64,000 nt of DNA from Acidobacteriota bacterium. GTDB taxonomy: Bacteria; Acidobacteriota; Vicinamibacteria; Vicinamibacterales; CAVVIG01. The notes under the pieces were generated by a model, which was given only the letters and a program-made list of their open reading frames with translations, made no database searches and had not been told where the DNA came from. The DNA lies in assembly GCA_018268955.1 (NCBI GenBank), contig JAFDVO010000038.1, forward strand, positions 1 to 64,000, read 5' to 3'. The translations under genes were made by a program, and so were the position numbers. Shown here in pieces: positions 1 to 9,144 of this stretch (its first letter is position 1; every line of letters starts with the position of its first letter).

Positions 1-1
1 C

Positions 2-967
2 AACGTGTTTGACAACGACACCTATGCCACGAGCGTGGGCAGGCCTGCGCAGCCACGTCCGCAAGGCGAGACCCCGGCGCAGCGGGTGGCCCGCACCTAT
101 CGTGAGGCTGGCGCCGGCGTGCTCATCAAGCCGACGATCGGCGAGCACGGGACGGTGTTCGTGACCGGGCGTGACGGTGGCCCCGGCGCGGTGCCGTCGC
201 TGTCCATCGCGAGCGAGCACTACAACATGATCCTCCGGTACGCGCAGCGCGGCATTCCGGTGAAGCTGCGGGTCAACGTGCAGACTAAGTTCTACGACAA
301 CGACGGTGGCAACGCGTACAACGTGCTGGCGGAACTCCCCGGCACCGATCCGACGTCGAAGGACGAGGTCGTGATGATCGGCGGCCACCTGGACTCGTGG
401 CACACGGGCGTGGGCGCCACCGACAACGCGGACGGGGCGACCACGATGATGGAGGCGATGCGGATCCTGAAGGCGGCAGGCGTGCAGCCCAAGCGCACGA
501 TCCGGGTCGCACTGTGGGGTGGAGAAGAGCAGGGGCTGCTCGGGTCGGCCGCATGGGTGCAGCAGCACCTCGCGGGAGACGCAAATCGCGCGGCCCGGGA
601 GAAGTTCGACGTCTACTTCAACAGCGACAACGGCTACGGCCCGATCTGGGGCTTCTATCTCGAGAACAACCCGGCGAACGTGCCGGTGTTCGACCGCTGG
701 CTCGCGCCGCTGAAGGCGGTCGGCATCCGCCGCAACACGATGGAAGGGGTCGGGTCAACGGACCACCTGAGCTTCATCGCTGCTGGCGTTCCCGGGTTCA
801 ATCCGATCCAGCGCTACGAGAACTACGACATCCGTACGCACCACTCCAACATGGACACGGTGGAGCGGCTCGACGTGAAGGAGATCCGTCAGGCGGCAAT
901 CGTCATGGCATGGGTCGCCCTGCAGGCGGCCAACGACACGGAGCGAGTACCGCGTCTGTCGAAGTGA
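2..967 (+). CDS. M28 family zinc peptidase, C-terminal part (gene truncated by window start)
   Basis: The reading frame is open to the left edge, so the N-terminus, including any signal peptide, lies outside the window. The visible 320 residues hold the M28 di-zinc aminopeptidase core: GGHLDSW (H near residue 128 of the visible part), a bridging D about 12 residues later in GATDNADG, the general base plus ligand pair E-E in WGGEEQGLLG, and a late D-H in STDHLSF. A PA-like insert precedes the core. Family members are usually secreted or periplasmic exopeptidases that release amino acids from peptide N- or C-termini. The catalytic residues look complete. The exact substrate cannot be read from the sequence. 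A second, complete M28 peptidase lies at 11585-13015. Confidence 0.9.
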   Translation, partial: NVFDNDTYATSVGRPAQPRPQGETPAQRVARTYREAGAGVLIKPTIGEHGTVFVTGRDGGPGAVPSLSIASEHYNMILRYAQRGIPVKLRVNVQTKFYDNDGGNAYNVLAELPGTDPTSKDEVVMIGGHLDSWHTGVGATDNADGATTMMEAMRILKAAGVQPKRTIRVALWGGEEQGLLGSAAWVQQHLAGDANRAAREKFDVYFNSDNGYGPIWGFYLENNPANVPVFDRWLAPLKAVGIRRNTMEGVGSTDHLSFIAAGVPGFNPIQRYENYDIRTHHSNMDTVERLDVKEIRQAAIVMAWVALQAANDTERVPRLSK

Positions 968-973
968 GACGTC

Positions 974-1207
974 CTAATTAAGTGAGCAGCTTCCCGCGCC
1001 CCTTGGGTCTCCGCACATCCCGCAGGGGCTCGGGGCTGAGGCGTCGAACCGCGGAGCAGACGATGGTCCGGCGTTCACCGCAAAGACCGAGAGCTGCTTC
1101 TCCAGCTCCGTGCTCGCGCAGGCAGGGCAGGACGGCGCCTGGCCCTCGCGCGTGAGGTACTCGAAGTGCCGGCCGCACGACCGGCACGCATACTCGTAGA
1201 GAGGCAT
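974..1207 (-). CDS. FmdB-type zinc ribbon protein, 77 aa
   Basis: The protein begins MPLYEYACRSCG, the hallmark start of the FmdB/CxxC zinc-ribbon family, with C-x2-C at residues 8-11 and C-x2-C at 27-30. The tail is Ser/Pro-rich and holds another C-x2-C plus a final Cys, so a second metal site is possible. Members are small putative regulatory or zinc-carrier proteins with no firmly assigned reaction. I chose the ATG at 1207 rather than upstream in-frame codons because it gives the canonical family start and because CACAAT (1219-1214 on the minus strand) lies 6 nt before it, predicting a leaderless mRNA. It is convergent with the preceding peptidase (7-bp gap) and divergent from the TPR lipoprotein. 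Confidence 0.88.
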   Translation of the reverse strand: MPLYEYACRSCGRHFEYLTREGQAPSCPACASTELEKQLSVFAVNAGPSSAPRFDASAPSPCGMCGDPRGAGSCSLN

Positions 1208-1219
1208 ACAATGATTGTG
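1207..1219. promoter_or_regulatory. Bidirectional palindromic -10 region between fmdB-like gene and TPR gene
   Basis: The sequence reads ACAAT-G-ATTGT (1209-1219), a perfect palindrome. Read leftwards it gives CACAAT exactly 6 nt before the ATG at 1207. Read rightwards it gives TACAAT at 1207-1212, predicting a start of transcription near 1219 for the TPR lipoprotein gene. I see no good -35 box in either direction. The palindrome could equally be an operator. Confidence 0.45.
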
Positions 1220-1283
1220 CATCAGGACCGTCCGGCCTGGTGAGATGCCCGTGCCCCCGCGCATGTCCGCCCTGCGGCCTTCC

Positions 1284-2873
1284 ATGAACCCTGTCGTGCG
1301 GGTCGTCGTGTGCGCGATGCTCCTGCTCGCGGCCGCCTGCACGCATGTCCCGCCGGCCGTACAGTCCGCCTCTGCCCCTCCCGTCGCGCAGCATCCCGAC
1401 CATCGTGAGCAGCTGTTCGTGGCGGATGAGCTCGTGCGCCGTGGCTGCTACGACTGCATGAAGGACGCGCTCGCCGGCTATGAGGCGCTGTTGGCCGACC
1501 CTGAGGTCGGCAGCCGGGCGCGCGAGTCCGCGGTGCGAGTGTCCCTGCTGCTTGCGCTGCGTGAGACGGAACTCGGGCTTGCACGCGGCAAGTACGTCCA
1601 GCACGCGCGCCAGTTGATGGGGCCCGTCGAATCTGCATCACCCGAGCTGCCAGGGCTCGTCGAAATCGCGGAGGTGATCGCGAGCGGGCCGGTGGGGTTC
1701 ACGCGCACCGCGAGCACGGACGCGCAGATCGCCGCGATGCTGACCGTGTCGCGCAGCCAGGAACGGTGGGCGACGATCCTGCGGAACCTGATCCCGGGGG
1801 ACCTCACGGCATCGTACCTGTGGGTCAGCCTGGCCTGCGGGGCGTACGGGTCAACGTTTCCGGACACAGACAGCCGGGCCGCCGTGCTGCGGATGGTCGA
1901 GGGGGTGCCGCTCATCGCGTACAAGGTGGCGACCGCCTGCGGACTGACCAGCGCTGAACCGCTGGAGGCCCAACTCGCAACGGAGCCTCGCTTCCACGAG
2001 ATCCACTATCACCTCGGCCTGCTGGCGTTGGGCGGCCAGACCTCCCGCGCCCCGGACCTCGACGCGGCCGATACGCGTTTCCGCGCAGCCTACGCGTGGC
2101 GGCAGGACTGGCCGACGCTCACGCTCGCGATGGCCAACGTCGCCATGTCGGCGGAGGATTTCCCGAGGGCCTTCGACTACTACCAGCGCACGCTGGCCCT
2201 GTCGTCCACCGAAACCGACGCGCTGCTCGGGACCATCCGGGCGCTTACGTACTCGAATCGCCACGAGGAGGCAGTGAGCGCCTGCGACCGCCTGCTCGCA
2301 AGCGGGCGTAATCCGGGCGAGGCGCACTACTGGCGCGCGTTGAACCTGGCGCGCCTGAAGCGCGACGACGAAGCCTGGAGTGACATCGAGCAGGCCGCGT
2401 CCGCCCTGATGAACGCCGAAGTGCCGAAGCTCGCCGGCATCCTGGCCATCAACCGCCGTGACTACGCGACCGCCCGGCAACGACTCGAACTGGCATCGGT
2501 CCGTCGGCGTGCCGACTGCGAAACCTCGTACTACCTGCAAGCCGTCTTGGCCGAGCAGAAGGATTGGGACGCGACAGCGCGCGTCGCTTCTGAGGCGGGC
2601 TCCTGCTTCGACAACGAGGAAGCGTCGATCCAGCAGGAGCTCGCGGTCGTGCGCGCATCGCTGATGGCCGAGGATCGCCGGGCCCGGCTCGTCGCGCGTC
2701 GCGAACAGCAGCTCGCCTCGAACGCGCGCATGCGGGCCACTGTCTGGTACAACGCGGCCGCCGCGAACTTCAACCTGTCGCGTGCCGACGAGGCGCGCCG
2801 CTTCGCCGAGAAGGTCGCCGACGACGTGTTCTACGGCGACCGTGCGCGCTCCCTGTTGGATCGGCTCCGGTGA
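1284..2873 (+). CDS. TPR-repeat lipoprotein, about 529 aa
   Basis: The start at 1284 gives a lipoprotein signal peptide: basic N-region, hydrophobic core, and a LAAAC lipobox with the Cys at about residue 19. The mature protein is thus probably anchored to a membrane. Alternative in-frame starts are ATG 1245 and ATG 1263, which only lengthen the N-region; TTG 1215 lies upstream of the predicted transcription start and is unlikely. The middle of the protein has TPR-like helix pairs with regular A/L/Y spacing, followed by an Arg-rich helical C-terminus. TPR lipoproteins generally scaffold envelope complexes. I cannot assign a partner. It stands alone, with typA following in the same direction after a 107-bp gap. 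Confidence 0.75.
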   Translation: MNPVVRVVVCAMLLLAAACTHVPPAVQSASAPPVAQHPDHREQLFVADELVRRGCYDCMKDALAGYEALLADPEVGSRARESAVRVSLLLALRETELGLARGKYVQHARQLMGPVESASPELPGLVEIAEVIASGPVGFTRTASTDAQIAAMLTVSRSQERWATILRNLIPGDLTASYLWVSLACGAYGSTFPDTDSRAAVLRMVEGVPLIAYKVATACGLTSAEPLEAQLATEPRFHEIHYHLGLLALGGQTSRAPDLDAADTRFRAAYAWRQDWPTLTLAMANVAMSAEDFPRAFDYYQRTLALSSTETDALLGTIRALTYSNRHEEAVSACDRLLASGRNPGEAHYWRALNLARLKRDDEAWSDIEQAASALMNAEVPKLAGILAINRRDYATARQRLELASVRRRADCETSYYLQAVLAEQKDWDATARVASEAGSCFDNEEASIQQELAVVRASLMAEDRRARLVARREQQLASNARMRATVWYNAAAANFNLSRADEARRFAEKVADDVFYGDRARSLLDRLR

Positions 2874-2923
2874 GCCTGGGCATCGGCACGATGTGGACCT
2901 TCGGTCCGCACGGTGGCGCGCGT

Positions 2924-2951
2924 AATCCGAAATCTCCACTCTGAAATCTGC
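2924..2951. repeat. Degenerate heptamer array, AATCTGA-like family (4 units)
   Basis: Four consecutive 7-nt units in perfect register (starting 2924, 2931, 2938, 2945), each A-A/C-T-C followed by a variable triplet. It lies between the TPR gene and the typA promoter. It is short and degenerate, but it matches the period of several clearer arrays elsewhere in the window. Confidence 0.45.
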
Positions 2952-2968
2952 AAGCAGGCGAATTCTGC

Positions 2969-2974
2969 GATACT
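2969..2974 (+). promoter_or_regulatory. Predicted -10 element of typA
   Basis: GATACT (4 of 6 matches to TATAAT) ends exactly 6 nt before the typA ATG, so transcription would begin at or next to the A of the start codon. The intervening GGAGAG could instead be read as a closely spaced ribosome binding site. The same hexamer-N6-start layout recurs at about ten other genes here. Confidence 0.45.
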
Positions 2975-2980
2975 GGAGAG

Positions 2981-4807
2981 ATGTCCGTAGCAAATCCCTT
3001 CAGACGTAATGTCGCCATCATCGCGCACGTCGACCACGGCAAGACGACCCTGGTCGATGCGCTGCTGCACCAGAGCGGGACGTTCCGCGCCAACGAGCGG
3101 GTCGCCGAACGCGCGATGGACAGCAACGAGCTCGAGCGTGAGCGCGGCATCACCATCCTCGCCAAGAACACCGCGGTCCACTACAACGACCTGCTGATCA
3201 ACATCTGCGATACGCCGGGGCACGCGGACTTCGGCGGCGAGGTCGAGCGGACGCTGTCGATGGTGGACGGCGTGATGCTGCTCGTCGACGCGTCGGAAGG
3301 GCCGCTGCCGCAGACCCGGTTCGTGCTCCGCAAGGCGCTCGAGCGCCGGCTGCCACCGATCGTGGTCATCAACAAGATCGACCGCCCGGACGCCCGGCCG
3401 CAGGAAGTGCTGAACGAGGTGTACGACCTCTTCATCGACCTTGACGCGTCTGAAGAGGCGCTCGAGTTCCCGGTGCTCTACACGAACGCGAAGGCGGGGA
3501 CGGCGACCACGGACCAGAAGGGTGGCGGGGAGGACCTCAGGCCGCTGTTCGATGCGATCGTCGCCCACGTGCCGCCGCCGAAGGGCGACCCGGACGGGTC
3601 GCTCCAGCTGCTCGTCGCCAACCTCGACTCCAGCGAGTACGTGGGACGGATCGCGATCGGCCGCATCTTCAACGGTCGCGTGAAGATCAACGATCCGGTG
3701 TCGGTCTGCAAGCTCGATGGCACGATTCAGAGCACGAAGGTGACGAAGCTCTACGCCTTCGACGGGTTGAAGCGCGTCGACATCGAGGAAGCGGCCGCCG
3801 GCGACATCGTGTGCCTCGCCGGCATTGCGGACATCACGATTGGCGAGACGATCGCCAGCGGTGAGAACCCGAAGCCGATCCCCCCGATTGCGATCGACGA
3901 ACCGACGGTCTCGATGATCTTCGGCGTCAACACATCGCCGCTGTCCGGTCGCGACGGGCAGTACGTGACGTCACGGCAGTTGAAGGATCGCCTCGACCGC
4001 GAACTGCTCGGCAATGTGTCCATCCGCATGGAGCCGACCGAGACGCCCGAGCAGATGCGGATCATCGGCCGTGGTGAGCTCCAGCTGGCCATCCTCATCG
4101 AGATGATGCGCCGCGAGGGGTACGAGCTGCAGGTCTCCCGTCCGGACATCGTGACCAAGACGGTCGACGGCGTGCTGATGGAGCCGGTCGAGCTGCTCGT
4201 GATCGACGTCCCCGAGGATCACCAGGGCGTCGTCATTGCGAACGTCGGCGAGCGCCGCGGCGTGATGAGCAAGATGGTGAACAACGGCAGCGGCCGTGTC
4301 CGCCTCGAGTTCCGCATCCCGGCCCGCGGCCTCATCGGGTTCCGCTCGCAGTTCATGACCGACACGAAGGGCACCGGCATCATGAACCACATCTTCGACA
4401 GCTGGGAGCCGTGGCACGGTGCGATCCCGGCCCGCGCCACCGGCGCGCTGGTTGCAGACAGGTCGGGTGTGGCGACGGCCTACGCCTTGTACAACATCCA
4501 GGAGCGCGGGGAAGTGTTCATCGACCCGGGCGTCACGGTGTACGAGGGCATGATCATCGGCGAGAACTCGCGCGCGAGCGACATGGACGTCAACATCACC
4601 AAAGAGAAGAAGCAGACGAACATGCGCGCGTCCACGGCAGACGAGGCGATCCGCCTCATCCCGCCACGGAAGCTGAGCCTCGAGCAGGCCATCGAGTTCA
4701 TCAATGACGATGAGCTGGTCGAGGTGACGCCGAACAACATCCGGCTGCGCAAGCGGGTCCTCGCAGCGAACATGCGGCCCAAGAAGCAGGGCGCCGGGCC
4801 CGAGTAG
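2981..4807 (+). CDS. typA: TypA/BipA ribosome-associated translational GTPase
   Basis: 608 aa, the normal length for TypA. The G1 loop AHVDHGKTT is at residues 15-23, the switch region contains RERGITI near 54-60, G3 DTPGH is at 77-81, and G4 NKID is at 131-134. The EF-G-like domains III and V and the TypA-specific C-terminal domain follow. TypA binds the 70S ribosome and assists ribosome assembly and stress adaptation. All GTPase motifs are intact. Glucoamylase-like and downstream genes follow with very short gaps, so they may be read on the same transcript. Confidence 0.97.
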   Translation: MSVANPFRRNVAIIAHVDHGKTTLVDALLHQSGTFRANERVAERAMDSNELERERGITILAKNTAVHYNDLLINICDTPGHADFGGEVERTLSMVDGVMLLVDASEGPLPQTRFVLRKALERRLPPIVVINKIDRPDARPQEVLNEVYDLFIDLDASEEALEFPVLYTNAKAGTATTDQKGGGEDLRPLFDAIVAHVPPPKGDPDGSLQLLVANLDSSEYVGRIAIGRIFNGRVKINDPVSVCKLDGTIQSTKVTKLYAFDGLKRVDIEEAAAGDIVCLAGIADITIGETIASGENPKPIPPIAIDEPTVSMIFGVNTSPLSGRDGQYVTSRQLKDRLDRELLGNVSIRMEPTETPEQMRIIGRGELQLAILIEMMRREGYELQVSRPDIVTKTVDGVLMEPVELLVIDVPEDHQGVVIANVGERRGVMSKMVNNGSGRVRLEFRIPARGLIGFRSQFMTDTKGTGIMNHIFDSWEPWHGAIPARATGALVADRSGVATAYALYNIQERGEVFIDPGVTVYEGMIIGENSRASDMDVNITKEKKQTNMRASTADEAIRLIPPRKLSLEQAIEFINDDELVEVTPNNIRLRKRVLAANMRPKKQGAGPE

Positions 4808-4814
4808 CGCACCA

Positions 4815-6641
4815 GTGGCAGACGGCGGTTACCGGCCCATCCGCGATCACGCGATCATCGGAGACGGCCGGACCGCCGCGCTTGTCACGACCGACGGCAC
4901 GGTCGACTGGCTCTGCCTGCCGGACTTCGACGCGCCGAGCGTCTTCGGCTCCATCCTCGACTCGCAGCATGGCGGCTCGTTCACCCTCGCGCCCGCCGTT
5001 CCCTTCCAGTCCCACCAGCACTACACACCCGACACGAACATCCTCGAGACACGCTTCACGACCAGCACGGGGGCCGTGCGCGTCGTCGACGCGCTGACCT
5101 TGCCGAACGACCGTCTCTGCGGACAGCGCGAGCTCGTCCGCATCGTCGAGTGCCTCGAGGGCGAGGTGCCGCTGGCGTGGGCAATCGAGCCGCGGTTCGG
5201 GTACGGGGCGCGCAGCGGGACACCCGCCGACGCGGGACCGGCGGCCGTGTGGCGAGACGATGTGGATGCGCTCGCGGCGCGCAGTTGGGAACTCGGCGCT
5301 CCCACGTGGCACGGCGGTGCGACGTGGGCTGCGACGTGCCGCATGCACGCAGGTCAGCGCGGTGTGATCGCGATCTCGTGGGCAACCGGCGAGCCGCTGG
5401 TGTTTCCGACGAGAGCCGGAGTCGAGGAGCGCCTGCTGGGGACCGAGCAGTTCTGGAAGCACTGGGCGGGGGAGCGGCCGTATGCCGGGCCGTTCAGGGA
5501 AGCGGTCATTCGAAGCGCACTTGCGCTGAAGCTGATGATCTACGCGCCGAGCGGCGCGTCGGTGGCCGCGCCGACGGCGTCGCTGCCCGAGGAGATCGGC
5601 GGGGTGCGGAACTGGGACTACCGATTCTGCTGGATCAGGGATTCGGCGTTCCTCATCGACGCGCTGCTGCGCCTCGGCTGCCGTGAAGAAGCGCGCGCGC
5701 TGTTCTGGTGGTTCATGCAGGCGACCACCCTCACCGCTCCGAGGCTCCAGGTGCTCTACCGGCTCGACGGAAGCGACGACGCGGCCGAGCGTACGCTGCC
5801 GCTCGACGGCTACTGTGGGTCGCGGCCGGTGCGCATCGGGAACGCGGCTGTGGACCAGCACCAGCTGGATCTCTACGGCGATCTCTTCGAGACCATCTGG
5901 CTCTACGCGAAGGGCGAGCACGAACTGGATCGCGACACAGGCGTGCGCGTCGCGGACATGGCTGACTACATCTGCGAGATCTGGCGACACCCTGATGCGG
6001 GCATCTGGGAAGTGCGCGGCGACGCGAGGCACTTCACGCACTCCAAGGTGATGTGCTGGGTCGCCCTCGATCGGGCCATCCGCCTCGCCGATGAGGGAGA
6101 CGTGCCGTCACGGCGCGTCGACCGGTGGCGTGCCGAAGCGGCGGCCATCGTGTCGTTCGTGGACGAGCAGTGCTGGAGTGACGAGAAGCGCTCCTACGTG
6201 CAGCACGCCGGAGGCGAGTCCGTGGACGCGAGTCTCCTGATGCTGTCGCTGATGGGATTCGGCGGGAATGCGAGCCCTCGCGTGATGGGGACGGTCGACG
6301 CGGTATGCCGCGAACTCCGCCGCGGGCCGTTCGTGTTCCGCTACCTGAACGAGGATGGCCTCCCCGGGTCGGAAGGCTGTTTCCTCAACTGCTCCTTCTG
6401 GCTGGTTGGCGCCCTGGCGCGCGTCGGTCGCCTGGACGAGGCGAACGCCTTGATGACCGACCTGCTCGCACGGGGCAACCACGTTGGACTGTTCGCCGAG
6501 GAGATCGATCCCGCCACCGGTGCGTTCCTCGGCAACTTCCCGCAGGCGCTCGTCCATCTCTCGTTGATCGATGCCGCGCTGGCGATCGGCGAGGCGGAGC
6601 AGACGAGCCAGGGCCCGAAGAAGGGGAAGGCGAGCGCATGA
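4815..6641 (+). CDS. Glycoside hydrolase family 15 protein (glucoamylase/trehalase-like), 608 aa
   Basis: The N-terminal super-sandwich domain contains the family signature DWLCLPDFDAPSVF at about residues 31-44. The (alpha/alpha)6 barrel carries NWDYRFCWIRDS around 263-275 and SEGCFLNCSFWLV around 517-530, where the Glu of SEG is the likely catalytic base. No signal peptide is seen, so it is probably cytosolic, like many bacterial GH15 enzymes that trim storage glucans or hydrolyse trehalose. The GTG start is 7 nt after the typA stop, and the stop overlaps the next gene by 4 nt (ATGA), indicating one transcription unit. Whether it acts on glucan or trehalose cannot be told from the sequence. 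Confidence 0.9.
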   Translation: MADGGYRPIRDHAIIGDGRTAALVTTDGTVDWLCLPDFDAPSVFGSILDSQHGGSFTLAPAVPFQSHQHYTPDTNILETRFTTSTGAVRVVDALTLPNDRLCGQRELVRIVECLEGEVPLAWAIEPRFGYGARSGTPADAGPAAVWRDDVDALAARSWELGAPTWHGGATWAATCRMHAGQRGVIAISWATGEPLVFPTRAGVEERLLGTEQFWKHWAGERPYAGPFREAVIRSALALKLMIYAPSGASVAAPTASLPEEIGGVRNWDYRFCWIRDSAFLIDALLRLGCREEARALFWWFMQATTLTAPRLQVLYRLDGSDDAAERTLPLDGYCGSRPVRIGNAAVDQHQLDLYGDLFETIWLYAKGEHELDRDTGVRVADMADYICEIWRHPDAGIWEVRGDARHFTHSKVMCWVALDRAIRLADEGDVPSRRVDRWRAEAAAIVSFVDEQCWSDEKRSYVQHAGGESVDASLLMLSLMGFGGNASPRVMGTVDAVCRELRRGPFVFRYLNEDGLPGSEGCFLNCSFWLVGALARVGRLDEANALMTDLLARGNHVGLFAEEIDPATGAFLGNFPQALVHLSLIDAALAIGEAEQTSQGPKKGKASA

Positions 6642-7123
6642 CCGCGTGGGACGCGACCCTCGCCGGTGGTCTCCTCGGCACCATCGTCCTGACGACGATG
6701 CTGCGTGCGGCGAGTGAGCTGCGGCTGACCCGCATGGACCTGCCGTTCCTGGTCGGAACCGCGTTCAGCGAACGGCGCGATCGTGCGAAGGCCCTCGGCT
6801 ACATCGTCCACTTCGTCCTCGGGATGGTGTTCGCGTTTCCGTACGCGTGGGTGTTTCGCGCGACGGGGCACGCTGGCGTGCTCACAGGCGCCGCGCTCGG
6901 GCTGCTGCACGCCGCCTTCGTGTCGACGACGCTCGTGAACGTCATCCTGCCGCTCGTGCATCCACGAATTGGCACGCCTGACACGGCGGCAGACGGCATC
7001 CCGCTGCTCGAACCACCCGGATTCCTGATGCTGAACTACGGCCATCGCACGTTTATCGTGACGCTCGCGGCGCACGCCGGCTACGGCGCCATCGTGGGGT
7101 GGGCGTGCGCTAACATGATCTGA
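6638..7123 (+). CDS. Small integral membrane protein, 161 aa, unknown function
   Basis: The ATG overlaps the stop of the GH15 gene by 4 nt, and the stop shares 1 nt with the rhomboid start, so the three genes are translationally coupled. The protein has about four hydrophobic segments separated by short basic loops (for example around the Arg/Lys-rich SERRDRAKA). An L-P-L-V-H-P stretch after the third segment leads into a conserved-looking GHRTF. I do not recognise a named family. The position suggests a role in the same membrane or envelope context as the rhomboid protease. Confidence 0.75.
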   Translation: MTAWDATLAGGLLGTIVLTTMLRAASELRLTRMDLPFLVGTAFSERRDRAKALGYIVHFVLGMVFAFPYAWVFRATGHAGVLTGAALGLLHAAFVSTTLVNVILPLVHPRIGTPDTAADGIPLLEPPGFLMLNYGHRTFIVTLAAHAGYGAIVGWACANMI

Positions 7124-7974
7124 TGCTCAGGCGCACGTCCGGGTCGGTGGTCTGTCCGTCATGTGGGTCGCTCGTCGGCGTGAACGACGAGCGCTGTTAC
7201 ACGTGCGGTCGCGCGAACCCGGGGATGTGGGGCTTCGCGCCGCTGCTGCGGCAGTTCGGGAACGACCTTGGGTTCGTCCCGCTCGTGACCGGCGCGTGCG
7301 GCGTGATGTTCGTGCTGTCGCTCCTGGTCTCCATGCGACTCGGCGGCTCGCCCCTGAACGCGATCATGTCGATGAATGGCTACACGCTCGAGGCCCTTGG
7401 CGCGAGCGGCGCGCTGCCGGTGTTCGGTTACGGACGGTGGTGGACGGTGCTGAGCGCGACGTGGCTGCACGCCGGGTTCCTGCACATCCTGTTCAACATG
7501 ATGGCCCTGCGGAACATCGGATACGGCACGGTCTCGATTGTCGGCCCTGGTCGCACGATCATCATCTATGTGATTTCAGGGGCGTGCGGGTTCCTGCTCA
7601 GTTCAGCGGCTTACGTGTACCTCCCTGCGCTGCCGCTGCTGCACGGGGCGCGGCTGACCGTTGGTGCGTCTGCGTCCATCTTCGGGCTGGTCGGCGCCCT
7701 CGTTCACTACGGTCGCCGGAGCGGGAGCCGCATGCTCTACACGCAGATGATGCAGTGGGCGCTCATCATGTTCCTCTACAGCCTCTTCATGCCGGGGATC
7801 GACAACTGGGCGCACGCCGGCGGATTTGCCGGTGGCTATCTCACGTCCTCGTTCCTCAATCCGCTCACGCGCGAGAAGGGCGATCATCTGCTCATCGCGG
7901 CTGTGCTGCTCCTGCTCTCCGCCCTGTCGATTGTCGTGTCCATCTACCAGAGCTGGGGGCGGATCGTCGGATAG
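7123..7974 (+). CDS. Rhomboid family intramembrane serine protease with N-terminal zinc ribbon, 283 aa
   Basis: Cys pairs at residues 11/14 and 25/28 (CPSC and CYTCG) form a zinc ribbon in the cytosolic N-terminus. The rhomboid core follows, with about six membrane helices. It contains WLHAGFLHILFN, then GASASIFG around residue 181 with the catalytic Ser, and NWAHAGGFAGG around residue 230 with the catalytic His. Rhomboids cut transmembrane segments of client proteins. The usual GxSG is GASA here, a tolerated variant. Its substrate is unknown. The start overlaps the preceding membrane-protein stop by one base. Confidence 0.92.
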   Translation: MLRRTSGSVVCPSCGSLVGVNDERCYTCGRANPGMWGFAPLLRQFGNDLGFVPLVTGACGVMFVLSLLVSMRLGGSPLNAIMSMNGYTLEALGASGALPVFGYGRWWTVLSATWLHAGFLHILFNMMALRNIGYGTVSIVGPGRTIIIYVISGACGFLLSSAAYVYLPALPLLHGARLTVGASASIFGLVGALVHYGRRSGSRMLYTQMMQWALIMFLYSLFMPGIDNWAHAGGFAGGYLTSSFLNPLTREKGDHLLIAAVLLLLSALSIVVSIYQSWGRIVG

Positions 7975-8081
7975 CCCGCGCCGCAACATCGCTCGACCGT
8001 CCGCAACGTCACCGCGCCTGCGCTCGCCTCAGCCCGACTGACCCGAGGGCCGGACGGTATTCCGTGGCACTTCGATTGCGA

Positions 8082-8110
8082 CGTCCTCCCCTCCATGGAG
8101 GAGAAGGACG
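8082..8110 (+). promoter_or_regulatory. 5' leader hairpin that includes the ribosome binding site of the DUF4142 gene
   Basis: CGTCCT (8082-8087) pairs with AGGACG (8105-8110), and between them lies the perfect 12-bp palindrome CCTCCATGGAGG (8090-8101). The Shine-Dalgarno GGAGG (8097-8101) is inside the stem, 11 nt before the ATG at 8113. In RNA this would partly hide the ribosome binding site, suggesting translational control. That is inference from complementarity alone. Confidence 0.4.
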
Positions 8111-8112
8111 GC

Positions 8113-9075
8113 ATGAAGAAGGTATTTGCGTACGGAACGATGATGATCGCGCTCGCGGCCGCGCCGGCCATGGCGCAGCAGACGAGCGGCGCCGGCTCGA
8201 GCAGCCGGCAGGGGTCGACCTCCTCGCAGGGGGCGGCGGCGCAGGGCGGAACCGCGTCTCAGGGGGGCAGCAGCGCCTCTGGATCGCAGGCGGGCACCAC
8301 GAACCGCGCCGGCGCATCGAGCCAGAGCGGCCGCAGCGCTCAGGCAACCGGCACGTCCGGCTCCAAGCAGGCAAACGCCGACCACGCGTTCGTCATGGAA
8401 GCCGCGATGGGCGGGATGGCGGAAGTCGAGCTGGGCCAGCTCGCGAGTGAGAAGGCGCAGAGCGACCAGGTGAAGCAGTTTGCCCAGCGGATGGTCACCG
8501 ACCACGGCAAGGCGAACGACGAGCTGAAGAGCCTGGCGCAGAGCAAGAACATCGCGCTCCCGACCGATCCGGGCGCGAAGCACAAGGCCACCAAGGACCG
8601 CCTGTCGAAGCTGTCGGGCGCGCAGTTCGATCGTGCCTACATGCAGGAGATGGTGAACGACCATCGCAAGGACGTGAGCGACTTCGAGAAGGAGTCGAAG
8701 AGCGGCAAGGACCCGGAGGTCAAGGCGTGGGCGGCGAAGACGCTGCCGACCCTCCAGGAGCACTACCAGATGGCGCAGGCGGCGAGCCGCGGCGCGGTCG
8801 GCACCTCCGGCACGAAGTCGTCGTCGGCCTCGGACAGCGATCGCACGCTGGGCGGATCGCGCGGCACGACCGGCAACTCGAACCGGTCGGGCAGCAGCAC
8901 TGACGCGTCCGGCGGGTCCAACACGTCGACGTCAGGCTCCGGTTCCTCGCACTCCGGCTCGTCCTCGGGCTCCGGCAACTCGGGCTCGTCGACCAGCGGC
9001 GGCTCATCGACCGGCGCAGGCTCCACGGGCGCAGGGTCGACTGGCAGCTCCACGGGCAGCGGGAACCCGCGTTAA
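8113..9075 (+). CDS. Secreted DUF4142 (ferritin-like) protein with Ser/Gly-rich tail, 320 aa
   Basis: The start at 8113 follows a strong GGAGG site and gives a clean signal peptide ending in AMAQQ; the ATG at 8095 lies inside that ribosome site and was rejected. After a low-complexity Ser/Gln/Gly linker, residues of roughly 95-230 match the DUF4142 four-helix domain (FVMEAAMGGMAEVELGQLA, then DHGKAND, then a second helix pair). The last 100 residues are almost wholly Ser, Gly and Thr. Members are periplasmic or outer-surface proteins induced by stress in many soil bacteria, without a defined reaction. The low-complexity tail suggests a flexible, possibly cell-wall-spanning segment. Confidence 0.88.
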   Translation: MKKVFAYGTMMIALAAAPAMAQQTSGAGSSSRQGSTSSQGAAAQGGTASQGGSSASGSQAGTTNRAGASSQSGRSAQATGTSGSKQANADHAFVMEAAMGGMAEVELGQLASEKAQSDQVKQFAQRMVTDHGKANDELKSLAQSKNIALPTDPGAKHKATKDRLSKLSGAQFDRAYMQEMVNDHRKDVSDFEKESKSGKDPEVKAWAAKTLPTLQEHYQMAQAASRGAVGTSGTKSSSASDSDRTLGGSRGTTGNSNRSGSSTDASGGSNTSTSGSGSSHSGSSSGSGNSGSSTSGGSSTGAGSTGAGSTGSSTGSGNPR

Positions 9076-9101
9076 CGACACGCACATCGCACGAACGACA
9101 C

Positions 9102-9136
9102 AGAGGCCGGGGAGCATGGCTCGCCCGGCCTCTTTC
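9102..9136 (+). terminator. Rho-independent terminator after the DUF4142 gene
   Basis: AGAGGCCGGG (9102-9111) and CCCGGCCTCT (9124-9133) are perfectly complementary over 10 bp with a 12-nt loop, followed by a short T run (TTT at 9133-9135). It lies 27 nt after the stop codon. It is the only textbook terminator I found in the window. Confidence 0.8.
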
Positions 9137-9144
9137 ATGTGCTA

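Noticed and set aside
8095-8112. ATG 8095 as start of the DUF4142 gene
   Set aside because: It sits inside the Shine-Dalgarno region; ATG 8113 yields a normal signal peptide.
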